A stretch of DNA of 17,408 nucleotides, from assembly GCA_946406305.1 (NCBI GenBank), contig CAMJKC010000017.1, positions 1 through 17,408 on the forward strand, given 5' to 3'. Origin of the DNA: an uncultured Lachnospiraceae bacterium (GTDB lineage: Bacteria > Bacillota > Clostridia > Lachnospirales > Lachnospiraceae). Position numbers and translations under genes: made by a program. Of this stretch, positions 1 through 7,502 are shown piece by piece. Position 1 is the stretch's first letter, and each line of letters starts with the position of its first letter. The notes below the pieces were generated by a model. It was not told the DNA's origin and searched no databases. It saw only the letters and a program-made list of their open reading frames with translations.

Positions 1-126
1 TTCAAAAAGATTATAAAAAATAAACTTATCTTTAACTATATCTTCAAATTTTACAATAATAAAATCTGGAATATTTATATTATTATTTTTTAATTTTATT
101 AAATTATCAATTTTATTACCATACAT
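1..126 (-). CDS. Partial ATP-grasp (PEP synthase/PPDK N-domain) protein
   Basis: The minus strand from an ATG at 126-124 stays open to the window edge (42 codons). The peptide begins MYGNKIDNLIKLKNNNINIP and continues DFIIVKFEDIV. This is the characteristic start of the PEP synthase/pyruvate phosphate dikinase ATP-binding domain (GxKAxNLxxLKxxxxxVPxGFxV), and it resembles residues 20-45 of the 843-residue protein encoded at 1074-3605. Its start codon overlaps the UbiA stop (TAATG), a typical translational-coupling junction, so it should belong to the same operon. The rest lies outside the window, so I cannot tell whether it carries a phosphohistidine domain or is a stand-alone ATP-grasp subunit. 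The similarity is clear but short. Confidence 0.72.
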   Translation of the reverse strand, partial: MYGNKIDNLIKLKNNNINIPDFIIVKFEDIVKDKFIFYNLFE

Positions 127-1025
127 TAAATTTTACCCATAATCAAATACATTGCTACTGTAATTAACATTAAAGTTTCTTGTATAAATGTATATTTTTC
201 AACTTTATCAACTATTTTAAAAAATGTTGGATTTTTCATATAGTCAATAAATTTTTTTGACATCCACAATACATTTAATAATAACAATATAACTGATATT
301 TTATTCAAATTTATTACTAATAATACATTTGTTAATATATCTATCCATGTCAATAAAAAAACAAATTTTATTGATTTTTTATATCCAAATAGTTTTGAAT
401 ATGTTGTATAATCATTCTCTTCTTCAGGAGATTTGATTTTTCTTGACACTTCCCAAATCAATGCAGGAAAGTATAATGTCCATAAAGCTAAAATATTAGT
501 AAGAGTTATAGCTTTCAAATTATATTTAATGCATGTAAATGATATTATATATAAATTCACAAACATTTGGACTGGATTATGTGTTATTAAAGCTAGTGGT
601 AAACTCGGTTGTATCTTGCTTTTTTGAAAAAACCATTCACTCATCAAAAAACCATATAAGTATAATACTAAAAAAAATATTATATTATTCATAAATAAAA
701 AATTTAAAATGATTATTACTATTTCTATAAATAGACATATTAATATCAAATCACTTTTTTTTACTTTTCCACTTGGTAATGCTCTTTTAGGAAATAATTT
801 TTTATCTGTTTCATAATCTTTAAAATCATCTGCAATTCTAAGCCACATCAAAAATCCAAATATAGTAAAGCCTCCAATTATTTCTTGAATCCCAATATCA
901 AAATCAGTAATTCCATTATTTAAAAGAAGTATAAAATATATTTCACAAAAGACAATTATAGCTAATAAAAGTCTTGGTAATATTGGATACATTTCATTAA
1001 AATATATATTTAACCTTTTTATCAC
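126..1025 (-). CDS. UbiA-family prenyltransferase-like membrane protein
   Basis: This 299-residue polytopic protein has about seven to nine hydrophobic segments. The first cytoplasmic loop carries RIADDFKDYETD (residues 63-74) followed by PKRALPSGKV, the Asp-rich prenyl-diphosphate/Mg2+ motif of the UbiA superfamily. The second loop (about 190-214, WEVSRKIKSPEEE then TYSKLFG) sits where UbiA proteins have their second Asp-rich motif, but Glu/Lys replace the usual Asp residues. UbiA enzymes join an isoprenoid diphosphate to an aromatic or glycerol-phosphate acceptor in the membrane. The acceptor here cannot be read from sequence. The start is GTG at 1025 with AAAGG eight bases upstream; ATG starts further in have no better ribosome site. 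It lies 48 bp behind the 843-residue enzyme and overlaps the next gene by one base. The CarS-like neighbour favours a lipid substrate (inference). Confidence 0.82.
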   Translation of the reverse strand: MIKRLNIYFNEMYPILPRLLLAIIVFCEIYFILLLNNGITDFDIGIQEIIGGFTIFGFLMWLRIADDFKDYETDKKLFPKRALPSGKVKKSDLILICLFIEIVIIILNFLFMNNIIFFLVLYLYGFLMSEWFFQKSKIQPSLPLALITHNPVQMFVNLYIISFTCIKYNLKAITLTNILALWTLYFPALIWEVSRKIKSPEEENDYTTYSKLFGYKKSIKFVFLLTWIDILTNVLLVINLNKISVILLLLNVLWMSKKFIDYMKNPTFFKIVDKVEKYTFIQETLMLITVAMYLIMGKI

Positions 1026-1073
1026 TTTATCTACCTTTTACATAAAATATTTTTTAACAATATAATAAAATCT

Positions 1074-3605
1074 CTAAAAATCCTCTTTTTTTATTATTCC
1101 AGTAGAGCCATCAATAGTTATTATTTCTCCATCTTTAATATAATCCATCGCATTATGGCAACTTACTATTGCTGGTATCCCATATTCTCTTGAAACTATC
1201 GCAGCATGGCAAAGTATTCCACCATATTCTGTGACAATGCCTGAAAGTATAGCAAATTTTGCTGTCCACCCAGTATCAGTAAATTTTGTTACTAGTATAT
1301 CTTTTTTTTCTATTCTATCTATTTGACTAAAATTCTCAATAACTCTTGCCCTACCAGTTACAATACCATTATTTGCACCTATCCCTTTTATAATATTTTT
1401 ATTCTCTTCAATTTTCATTTCGTAATTATTAATATTACTAAAAACACTTCCTATTTCATTTTCACTCATATAATTTTTAAAAGAATTATAATACATCTTA
1501 TTCTTTTTAATAATTATTCTAATTTCATCTTTACTAACTTTTCCATCTATATAATCCCATATATTTGTAACTTTTAAGAACCATATATCATATAAATCAT
1601 TTATTAAATTTTTACTTTTTAATTCTTTAGCAAGTTCAATCGTATAAACTCTAATAATATAATAAAATCTTGTAGAAATATCTCTATACTCTTCTCTCCA
1701 CCATAACATTCTTCTCATATTTTCTATGATTTGCTTTATTTTTTTTAATTTCTTTTTACTAACTTGTTTAGATATTTTATCAATTAATTTTTCGTATATA
1801 TATTTACTTTTTATCTTATCTTCAATTGGACTAAAACTGTCATCTAATTTTACCATATCTTTTACAGTATTAATTATAGAAGTAGAATCTTCATAATAGC
1901 AAGGATATGTGACATCTAATTCTTTATCCGAATGATAACCAAATTTATTAATTATTAATTTCACTTTATCCATATAATTTTCTAATGAGTCAATATTTTT
2001 AATTAAAATATCACTATCATTTTCAGTCCAATACTTATATATATTATCATTATTTCTAATCTCTCTACTTAGATTCCAAATATCATAAAATGGCAATAAA
2101 TGAGAAATATTATCTATCCCACCAAGAAGGGATAAGTATTCACTCTCTGACACATATTTAAGTAATTTCCCTTTATATAATGACTGATGAATTGTATTAA
2201 TAAATATTTGCCAAAAATATGTTGATTCACTTTGCAAATAAACAAATTTTGTTAGTTGATACCAAGTTTTAACAATATTATCAATCTTTTTTCTATCATA
2301 CATATTTTTATATTCATAATATTTATTTAATAAATCTTTTTTATAATTTTCAGCATTTTTATTTCTTATAGATAATATCTTCCTCTGTGCCAGTATCATT
2401 TTAATAATATGAATAATAGTTTTTATGTTTGCTTTTGTTACTAACCCATCACCTTCATAATTAATTTTTATCCCATATTCACTATCAAACTCTCTTTCTT
2501 TATAACCTATTACTTGACTAAGTGCATTTTTTACTACTGACATATTCCAATAACATCTTGCATAAAACATATTTCCTAATTTTTTATTAACATCACTTTC
2601 TTGTAAAATTTTTGATTCTAACAAAAACTTTTTCAAAGTGTATTCCCAGATATATTCATATAAACTCCACATATATGGAACACAAATTGTAGCAGAAACC
2701 CCACCATCTTTAAAATCTGCCGTAGTCCACATATCACTAATACCTAAATATTTGATTCTCGTAATTTTTCTTGCTTGAAGTATATAAACTTGCTTATCCT
2801 TAATTGCAAACTCAATATCGCAAGGATATCCAAAAAGAATTTGAATCTTTAAAAATTCATTTGAATACTTTCTCAATTCTTCTTTATTTATCAGTTCATT
2901 ATTTTCTTTATAATCTTCTTCTTCATCATACCAATTATAATAATATTGTTCTGGTATTACTTTCCCACTAACAATATTATCACCCAATCCCTTTGCTACC
3001 TCAATAAGCATATTCTTATCTCTACCTGTTGTTGGGTCAACTGTAAAACATACTCCACTACAATCAGCATCGACCATTTCTTGTATTATTATGCACATTT
3101 TTAAATTATTAAAACTGATTTTATTATCAATAAAATATTTAAATAAAGTTTCACTAAACATTGACTTATAGCAATTTATAATTGCTTTTTCTATATTATC
3201 TATGCCACGAACATTCAAAAAAGTATCATATTGCCCTGCAAAAGAATAATCTTTTAAATCTTCTTTAGTTCCACTACTACGAACTGCATATTTTTTATTT
3301 AAATCTATATTATCTTCTATACTTTGTTTAATAGATTGATTAATTTTAATTTCATTAAATAAAATTTGCAAATATATACTTGTTTCTTTAATATTTGAAT
3401 TATCTAAATTGTTTATCCTTTCATCTATTTTATTATCTATCTTATTATCTTTTATTATTTCTAAATAGGTATCATTATCTAAAATTATTCCATTCGGAAC
3501 ATTAAAATTATTTCTTTTTAATAAAAATAAATTTTTAGCTTTATTCCCTACTTCACTATTAATTTCTTTGCTAGTTTTATTATCCAACCTTATTAACATT
3601 TTCAT
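1074..3605 (-). CDS. PEP synthase/rifampicin phosphotransferase-like dikinase
   Basis: This 843-residue soluble enzyme has an N-terminal ATP-grasp domain (about 1-285). It shows GNKAKNLFLLK (20-30), AVRSSGTKEDL (107-117) followed by SFAGQ, SGVCFTVDP (183-191) and VYILQARK near residue 275. A helical middle region (about 290-740) matches no domain I recognise. The C-terminal swivelling phosphohistidine domain has GGILCHAAIVSREYGIP with the catalytic His at residue 800. The protein ends about 43 residues after that His, so the PEP/pyruvate-binding TIM barrel of true PEP synthase or PPDK is absent. ATP-grasp, substrate domain and terminal His domain is the order of rifampicin phosphotransferases, which move the ATP beta-phosphate onto a small-molecule hydroxyl. 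The acceptor is unknown, and the operon suggests a lipid or isoprenoid. The start is ATG at 3605 behind GAGAGG; an ATG two codons later is possible. Confidence 0.87.
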   Translation of the reverse strand: MKMLIRLDNKTSKEINSEVGNKAKNLFLLKRNNFNVPNGIILDNDTYLEIIKDNKIDNKIDERINNLDNSNIKETSIYLQILFNEIKINQSIKQSIEDNIDLNKKYAVRSSGTKEDLKDYSFAGQYDTFLNVRGIDNIEKAIINCYKSMFSETLFKYFIDNKISFNNLKMCIIIQEMVDADCSGVCFTVDPTTGRDKNMLIEVAKGLGDNIVSGKVIPEQYYYNWYDEEEDYKENNELINKEELRKYSNEFLKIQILFGYPCDIEFAIKDKQVYILQARKITRIKYLGISDMWTTADFKDGGVSATICVPYMWSLYEYIWEYTLKKFLLESKILQESDVNKKLGNMFYARCYWNMSVVKNALSQVIGYKEREFDSEYGIKINYEGDGLVTKANIKTIIHIIKMILAQRKILSIRNKNAENYKKDLLNKYYEYKNMYDRKKIDNIVKTWYQLTKFVYLQSESTYFWQIFINTIHQSLYKGKLLKYVSESEYLSLLGGIDNISHLLPFYDIWNLSREIRNNDNIYKYWTENDSDILIKNIDSLENYMDKVKLIINKFGYHSDKELDVTYPCYYEDSTSIINTVKDMVKLDDSFSPIEDKIKSKYIYEKLIDKISKQVSKKKLKKIKQIIENMRRMLWWREEYRDISTRFYYIIRVYTIELAKELKSKNLINDLYDIWFLKVTNIWDYIDGKVSKDEIRIIIKKNKMYYNSFKNYMSENEIGSVFSNINNYEMKIEENKNIIKGIGANNGIVTGRARVIENFSQIDRIEKKDILVTKFTDTGWTAKFAILSGIVTEYGGILCHAAIVSREYGIPAIVSCHNAMDYIKDGEIITIDGSTGIIKKEDF

Positions 3606-3614
3606 TATTCCTCT

Positions 3615-4184
3615 CTATAATGGATTTTTTCGTAATTTCATAAAAAAAAGTAATACATTTATTACAATATGTGTAAATGTCCCAAGTAAAATATAAAAAA
3701 TTAATAAATTATTATTTAATTTATAAAATAGATTTACTACTAAAACACAACCGACTATTGAATCTGCTTGGTCAAATATTACAAAAAAAATTTTTGTTAA
3801 TCCCTGATTTGTTTTTCCAGGAAGTATCCCTACTCTTCTTTTTATAAAACTATTTGGCAATTCAAAAACACTATAAGTAAACCCTAATAAGCTTCCAATA
3901 TATACATTAAATAAAATATTATTGTCATTATATAAATAAAAATAATTTAATTTCTCAAAACTAAACATTTTACATATAATTCCCCAAATTACAGCCGCAA
4001 ATATATTAAAAAAAATGTATCCAATAAAACCCTTCCAAGTTTTGTTATCTCCAAATAATCTTTTCCCATCAAAAAAATCAATATTACAATCTATAGGTTT
4101 ATTTAAGACTTTAAATATTTTTAATTTACACCACAGCATATTTAATATGCCAGCAATAATTGTTGACATAAGTGTAATATACAT
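3615..4184 (-). CDS. CDP-archaeol synthase (CarS)-like membrane protein
   Basis: Starting at the ATG at 4184 this is a 189-residue protein with about five membrane segments. Family hallmarks in order are GKRLFGDNKTWKGF (40-53), LPNSFIKRRVGILPG (109-123), FFVIFDQADSIVG (133-145) and a His in the last helix (172). These match the CarS/DUF46 family, which uses CTP to activate a phosphorylated lipid (archaeal unsaturated archaetidic acid) to a CDP-lipid. It is distantly related to CdsA. Bacterial members exist and their substrates are mostly untested. The start is uncertain. The frame is open to a TTG at 4235 with no ribosome site, while a good AAAGGAG at 4215-4221 sits too close to or far from any ATG, so an ATT or ATA start near 4205-4211 is conceivable. 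The 843-residue enzyme starts nine bases past its stop. Confidence 0.82.
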   Translation of the reverse strand: MYITLMSTIIAGILNMLWCKLKIFKVLNKPIDCNIDFFDGKRLFGDNKTWKGFIGYIFFNIFAAVIWGIICKMFSFEKLNYFYLYNDNNILFNVYIGSLLGFTYSVFELPNSFIKRRVGILPGKTNQGLTKIFFVIFDQADSIVGCVLVVNLFYKLNNNLLIFYILLGTFTHIVINVLLFFMKLRKNPL

Positions 4185-4236
4185 TGTTATAATTACATTA
4201 TATATATAAATATTCTCCTTTGTAAAAAATATCAAT

Positions 4237-5202
4237 TTATAAAATAATTAATTCAAGTGCAATTTGGGGGTCAATATCACCCGCTAACCTACTTTTATCA
4301 AGATTTAAAATATATTCAATCTTTTTTAAAATTTTATCAGTACTAATTTGCCTTTCAATATTAATAATTCTATCAATCTGCCATTTCCATTTTAAATTCA
4401 ATCTTTTCAACATTAAATCTATAGTAATTCCTTCATCAATCAAATTTTTAATTTTTCAAATTTGAACATAATTATATTTTATTTTTGATATAATACTACT
4501 TGGATTTAAATTTAATAATAAAAGATCTGAATATAATTTAATAACATTTTTTTATCAGATTTACTTATGCATTCTATCATTTTATAGACTTTATCTTCTA
4601 AGGTGTCTGATACTATCTCATCAATATCATCTCTCTCAATTATAAGTTTACCTATTGAAAAACAAATTAATTTTTCAAGCTCATTATTTAAAATTGTTAA
4701 ATTATTATTTGTTTTATCAAGTAGATAAGAAACATTTAACATAGACTTTTGCATTTTATTTTCATTTAATTTTTTCACTATGTATTTTGTTAATATTTCT
4801 CTTGGTTGTTCTTTAATTTCTACAAAATATCCATTTTCTTTTACAAAATCCATTAATTTTTTCTTTTTTGGTATTTCTGTTTCTAAAATCAAAATTAAAT
4901 TTGTATTAAAACTTATTTTGATGTCTTCCAAAAAATTCATCTATATTTTTATTATCAGATAAATTAACACTATCAAAAATTATTAATTTTTTTTCTACAA
5001 AAAAAGAATGAGATAAAATACAATTTTTAACTTCAATATCATTAAAATTTTCTCTATCAAATAAAAAACAATTAAATTCATCACTATTAAAATTTTCAAT
5101 GAATTTATTTTTAAAATCTTTTAAAATATAACTCTCATCACTACATATCATATAGATATTTTCAAATTTTTTATTTTTTAAATCTTGATTAATCTTTTTC
5201 AT
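4237..5202 (-). pseudogene. holA: Broken holA (DNA polymerase III subunit delta)
   Basis: Read across frames, this encodes a full HolA-like protein of about 320 residues. The N-part is IYMICSDESYILKDFKNKF, the middle LEDIKISFNTNLILILE, the delta AAA+ linker region LDKTNNNLTILNNELEKLI, and the C-terminus GDIDPQIALELIIL. Three lesions interrupt it. One extra T in a six-T run (A-run 4930-4935) shifts frame after NIDEF. A second indel near 4525 separates KKMLLNYI from DLLLLNLNPSSIIS. A TGA at 4458-4456 replaces what looks like a Trp/aromatic codon before KIKNLIDEG. Delta opens the clamp in the clamp loader and is essential, so a working copy must exist elsewhere unless these are assembly errors or are bypassed by slippage. 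The next gene (CarS-like) begins close behind it. Confidence 0.82.
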
Positions 5203-5217
5203 ATCTCAATTATATCA
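5203..5217 (-). promoter_or_regulatory. Extended -10 promoter directly before holA copy
   Basis: On the minus strand TGATATAAT (5217-5209) is a perfect extended -10 element. There is no good -35. Transcription starting about seven bases downstream would fall at or next to the ATG at 5202, and no SD precedes it, so the mRNA may be leaderless. It could also serve the operon behind the broken holA. Confidence 0.5.
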
Positions 5218-5297
5218 TTATTTTTACATATATGCTATATTTAATTTATGGGAAAAAAATTGAGGGTTATTTATTTCACTTTATGCCATTAATTAAC

Positions 5298-5326
5298 TAA
5301 ATTTTAACATTACATCTCCATATTTT
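5298..5326. repeat. 29-bp fragment of the island repeat
   Basis: This 29-bp stretch is identical to the left edge of repeat copy 1 at 7503-7531 (core on the plus strand: ttaacattacatctccatat). On the minus strand it corresponds to the tail KYGDVMLKF of the decayed reading frame in that repeat. It marks the left-most trace of the repeat family, 2.2 kb from copy 1. Confidence 0.6.
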
Positions 5327-5383
5327 AACAATTTATATCTTTATATAATACTTTTTAGGAAATTTTCATCTATAAAAAACAAA

Positions 5384-5856
5384 CTATTTAAATAATCCGA
5401 TATCAATTAAAGTGGTATTTAATTTCCTTATTACACTTGAATAATAAATATCATAAAATACATATTTTAAGTCTTTGTTATTAAAGATATAGTCATCACC
5501 ACTTTTTTTAAACAATGAATTACATCTAAAATAAAATTCATCATAATCATAATCAACATCTAATTTAATTAAAGTGCTTTCATATTGATAATTATCAATA
5601 TCAAGTTCATTATGTACATCAATAAACAATGTTTCAAAATTATCAAACAGATTTGTTTCTCCTAATACAAGCCTACTCAGTGGCATAACTTTTCCCAAAA
5701 ATTGTTTAATACAATTTAATCCCATCCATCTATCAGTCGTTTATTAATCTTACTGTACAATTCTTCATAATAGGCACCTGCAGGATATGAAACAATTATA
5801 TTAATTTCGTATCGGTTATCATTAACCTTATTAATAGAATCAACACATTTTATTAA
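5384..5856 (-). pseudogene. Decayed 3' part of the gene at 5857-6291
   Basis: Directly after the TAA that ends the upstream 144-residue frame, the same frame stays open for 46 more codons (5856-5719). It includes YEINIIVSYPAGAYYEELYS and ends at TAA 5718-5716. A second frame then runs from an ATG at 5725 to 5384 (113 residues, containing SRLVLGETNLFDNFETLFID and DVDYDYDEFYFRCNSLFKK). That ATG has no ribosome site. The simplest reading is one ancestral gene of about 300 codons broken by one nonsense codon and one frameshift near 5720. The product is not recognised. Alternatively the 113-residue frame is a separate small gene. Confidence 0.45.
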
Positions 5857-6291
5857 TTACATTAAATTTTTAAACAATAAGCACTTATAATTTTGCCCAA
5901 GATTGTCACTATACCCCAAAATTAAATCATTAATACTTATATAACTGTAAATACAAATGTTAATAAACGAATCTTTGTCAATATTTATTGAATTGTAATG
6001 ATAATCATTCTTTGACCAAACATATATGCCATATTTTTCATCATATAATGAAATATCTGTTAATTTTTTTCCACTATTATTTATTATTCGTTTACAAATT
6101 GCTTTTTGCTTCGTCCCATCTCCAATGTTGTATCCAGATATTTCTATATTTTTATTTGACAAATAATAATCAAAATCATTATTACTATTAACATTTGGAA
6201 TGTCTTTTATAAAAATATTTGTTTCAGTATGATTTTTGCAAACTTTATATATTCTATCATTCAATTCAAAAAAATCACTTATAATACTCAT
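5857..6291 (-). CDS. Hypothetical protein, probably a truncated gene
   Basis: This 144-residue soluble, Asn/Ile/Tyr-rich protein has no signal peptide and no motif I recognise (starts MSIISDFFELNDRIYKVCKN). The start is well supported: GGGGAG lies five bases before the ATG at 6291 and a sigma-A-like promoter lies upstream at 6347-6319. The C-terminus (LLFKNLM) ends at a TAA after which the same frame stays open for 46 codons, so this may be the 5' portion of a longer, decayed gene continuing to about 5384. Function unknown. Confidence 0.6.
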   Translation of the reverse strand: MSIISDFFELNDRIYKVCKNHTETNIFIKDIPNVNSNNDFDYYLSNKNIEISGYNIGDGTKQKAICKRIINNSGKKLTDISLYDEKYGIYVWSKNDYHYNSINIDKDSFINICIYSYISINDLILGYSDNLGQNYKCLLFKNLM

Positions 6292-6318
6292 ATTTGCTCC
6301 CCATAATCATTATTTATT

Positions 6319-6358
6319 AATATATTAATTTAGTTGATAAACTTCAAAGTTATCCACA
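6319..6358 (-). promoter_or_regulatory. Sigma-A-like promoter with adjacent DnaA box
   Basis: The minus strand carries TTGAAG (6347-6342), a 17-base spacer and TATATT (6324-6319), about 20 bases before the SD and ATG at 6291. Immediately upstream of the -35, at 6350-6358 on the plus strand, is a perfect consensus DnaA box TTATCCACA. A weaker one, TTATCAACT, lies inside the spacer on the minus strand (6340-6332). The promoter fit is good; DnaA control is a guess from the box alone. Confidence 0.45.
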
Positions 6359-6423
6359 AAAATCATACAAAAAAAAAAAACAAGATATTAACAATACTTT
6401 TCTAACAAATCAAAATCAGTATA

Positions 6424-6601
6424 TTAAGTCTCATCCTCCCCAAAATAATGCTCTCTCATATACTTATGGGTCATTGTCCTTAACTCTCCATAAGTGTATT
6501 TTTGTGAACATACTATATTGATTATAAATAACTATTAAATCAAGAATTATGTTGCAAGGTATAATTCCCTCTATGTGTTCTTTTAAATATTTTGTTTTAT
6601 C
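6424..6601 (-). pseudogene. Remnant of an unidentified coding sequence
   Basis: Minus-strand frames here read like protein but start nowhere and shift frame. DKTKYLKEHIEGIIPCNIIL (from 6601) gives way around 6520 to YTYGELRTMTHKYMREHYFG, ending GEDET and TAA at 6426-6424. The codon pattern and continuous sense over about 58 codons suggest the tail of a dead gene. I do not recognise the family. The rest of the 6382-6731 gap shows only an inverted repeat (cttatgg near 6460 against ccataag near 6489). Confidence 0.3.
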
Positions 6602-6731
6602 AAAATGTTGTATTAACAAATGAACCTACCATAGTCAATACTTCAATCACTTAGTTTTATATATCATTTAATATTTTCTCAAATGTTTTATCACTACATT
6701 TTGACATTGTTACCTCTCTAAAAATTGCAAG

Positions 6732-6755
6732 AAAAAAGAGACTGATGTAGTCTCT
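6732..6755 (-). terminator. Rho-independent terminator of higBA
   Basis: On the minus strand AGAGACT-ACATC-AGTCTCT (6755-6737) forms a perfect 7-bp stem with a 5-base loop. It is followed at once by a T-run (6736-6732), 28 bases after the higA stop. Confidence 0.8.
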
Positions 6756-6782
6756 TCACTTTAAAACATATGTGTTTGAATA

Positions 6783-7082
6783 TTATACTTTTTGTAATTC
6801 TTTATCAATAGGGACAACCGCTAATGTTTTACCAACAGATGCAAGTAGTTTAAGCAGTGTATCAACTTGCGGACTGACATTACCAGTTTCAATGCGGGCT
6901 ATTACTGGTTGCTTCACACCACTTAATTTTTCCAATTCTTTTTGGCTTATTCCTTTTTCCTTTCTTACTGTTATAAACTCATTTATTACTGCTACTCTCA
7001 TATTACTTGCACTAATCTCTTCATCAGTAAATATTTCTTTACGAACATCAGTCCAGCTACTTCCTATACTTTTATTCTTCAT
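6783..7082 (-). CDS. higA: HigA-type HTH antitoxin
   Basis: This 99-residue XRE/Cro-C1 family protein binds DNA and neutralises the toxin encoded just before it. The helix-turn-helix lies at about residues 40-75 (KGISQKELEKLSGVKQPVIA then RIETGNVSPQ), followed by LLKLLASVGKTLAVVPID, the usual end of HigA proteins partnered with Gp49-like toxins. The ATG at 7082 is preferred: GGAGG (7095-7091) sits eight bases upstream, whereas the in-frame ATG at 7097 has no site. It overlaps the end of higB by 11 bases, giving toxin-first order and translational coupling. The strong ribosome site contrasts with the apparently leaderless toxin. It probably represses its own operon through the twin palindromes at 7462-7502. 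Confidence 0.88.
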   Translation of the reverse strand: MKNKSIGSSWTDVRKEIFTDEEISASNMRVAVINEFITVRKEKGISQKELEKLSGVKQPVIARIETGNVSPQVDTLLKLLASVGKTLAVVPIDKELQKV

Positions 7083-7452
7083 CGTCAAAACCTCCATTAT
7101 CTATGATTTCTTTATATTCTTTCTTCGCCTTTTCTATTTCTTTTTTAGGTGTCTTTTGTGTACTTTTCAAAAAATGATGTAGCAACACAAATCTTCCTTT
7201 TGTGAAAGAAACAAAAAATATTCTATTCTTAAGCGGTCTCAATTCCCATATTTCATCTTCAATATGTTTTATATATGGTAAACCAGCTGCTTTGCCCATA
7301 GTTGCAAGTACCTGAATATAATCTTGAATTTTATTTAAATTTATTCTACTGCTTTTTGTGTTTTGTGCTTTGAGTTTCTTTAAATACTCTAATACAGGTT
7401 CTTCGCCGTTGCTATTCTTATAAAAGTAAATTTTATATGGCTCATTATTCAT
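7072..7452 (-). CDS. higB: HigB-type RelE/Gp49-like mRNA interferase toxin
   Basis: This 126-residue protein belongs to the phage-derived Gp49-like/HigB family of ribosome-dependent RNases (RelE fold). Family signatures are YKIYFYKNSNGEEPVLEYL at the N-terminus, IWELRPLKNRIFFVSF near residue 70, the downstream LLHHFLKSTQKTP, and a helical tail with EIEKAKKEYKE. The basic and aromatic residues of those central motifs form the presumed active-site surface. Length is normal for the family. The ATG at 7452 is preceded only by a T-run, with no SD, and lies about seven bases after the -10. The toxin therefore appears to be translated from a leaderless or near-leaderless mRNA, while the overlapping antitoxin has a consensus GGAGG. 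Confidence 0.9.
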   Translation of the reverse strand: MNNEPYKIYFYKNSNGEEPVLEYLKKLKAQNTKSSRINLNKIQDYIQVLATMGKAAGLPYIKHIEDEIWELRPLKNRIFFVSFTKGRFVLLHHFLKSTQKTPKKEIEKAKKEYKEIIDNGGFDDEE

Positions 7453-7458
7453 AAAAAA

Positions 7459-7502
7459 AATATAACTTAAAAGTTATATTTTGTCAATAACTTAAAAGTT
7501 AT
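7459..7502 (-). promoter_or_regulatory. higBA promoter with twin palindromic operators
   Basis: On the minus strand TTGACA (7487-7482), a 17-base spacer and TATATT (7464-7459) form a near-consensus sigma-A promoter. Two identical 16-bp palindromes, ataacttaaaagttat, occupy 7462-7477 (spacer/-10) and 7487-7502 (touching the -35). Their starts are 25 bp apart, about 2.4 helix turns. Their position and symmetry are those of an autoregulatory operator bound by HigA or the HigBA complex. Confidence 0.8.

Noticed and set aside
433..627. Plus-strand open frames opposite the UbiA, dikinase, CarS-like, DUF6273 and 655-residue genes
   Set aside because: They are antisense to clearly conserved genes, lack ribosome sites and show no protein-like composition.
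4456..4458. TGA read as Trp (Mycoplasma code)
   Set aside because: Intact genes encode Trp by TGG and have no internal TGA. The holA TGA coexists with two frameshifts, so decay is simpler.
6300..6400. AT-rich stretch with a DnaA box and a poly-A run as a replication origin
   Set aside because: Only one perfect box, no box cluster and no dnaA, dnaN or plasmid replication gene nearby.
6772..7182. 136-codon plus-strand frame over higA/higB
   Set aside because: It lies opposite two recognisable TA genes, and its hydrophobic composition is a by-product of the antisense reading.
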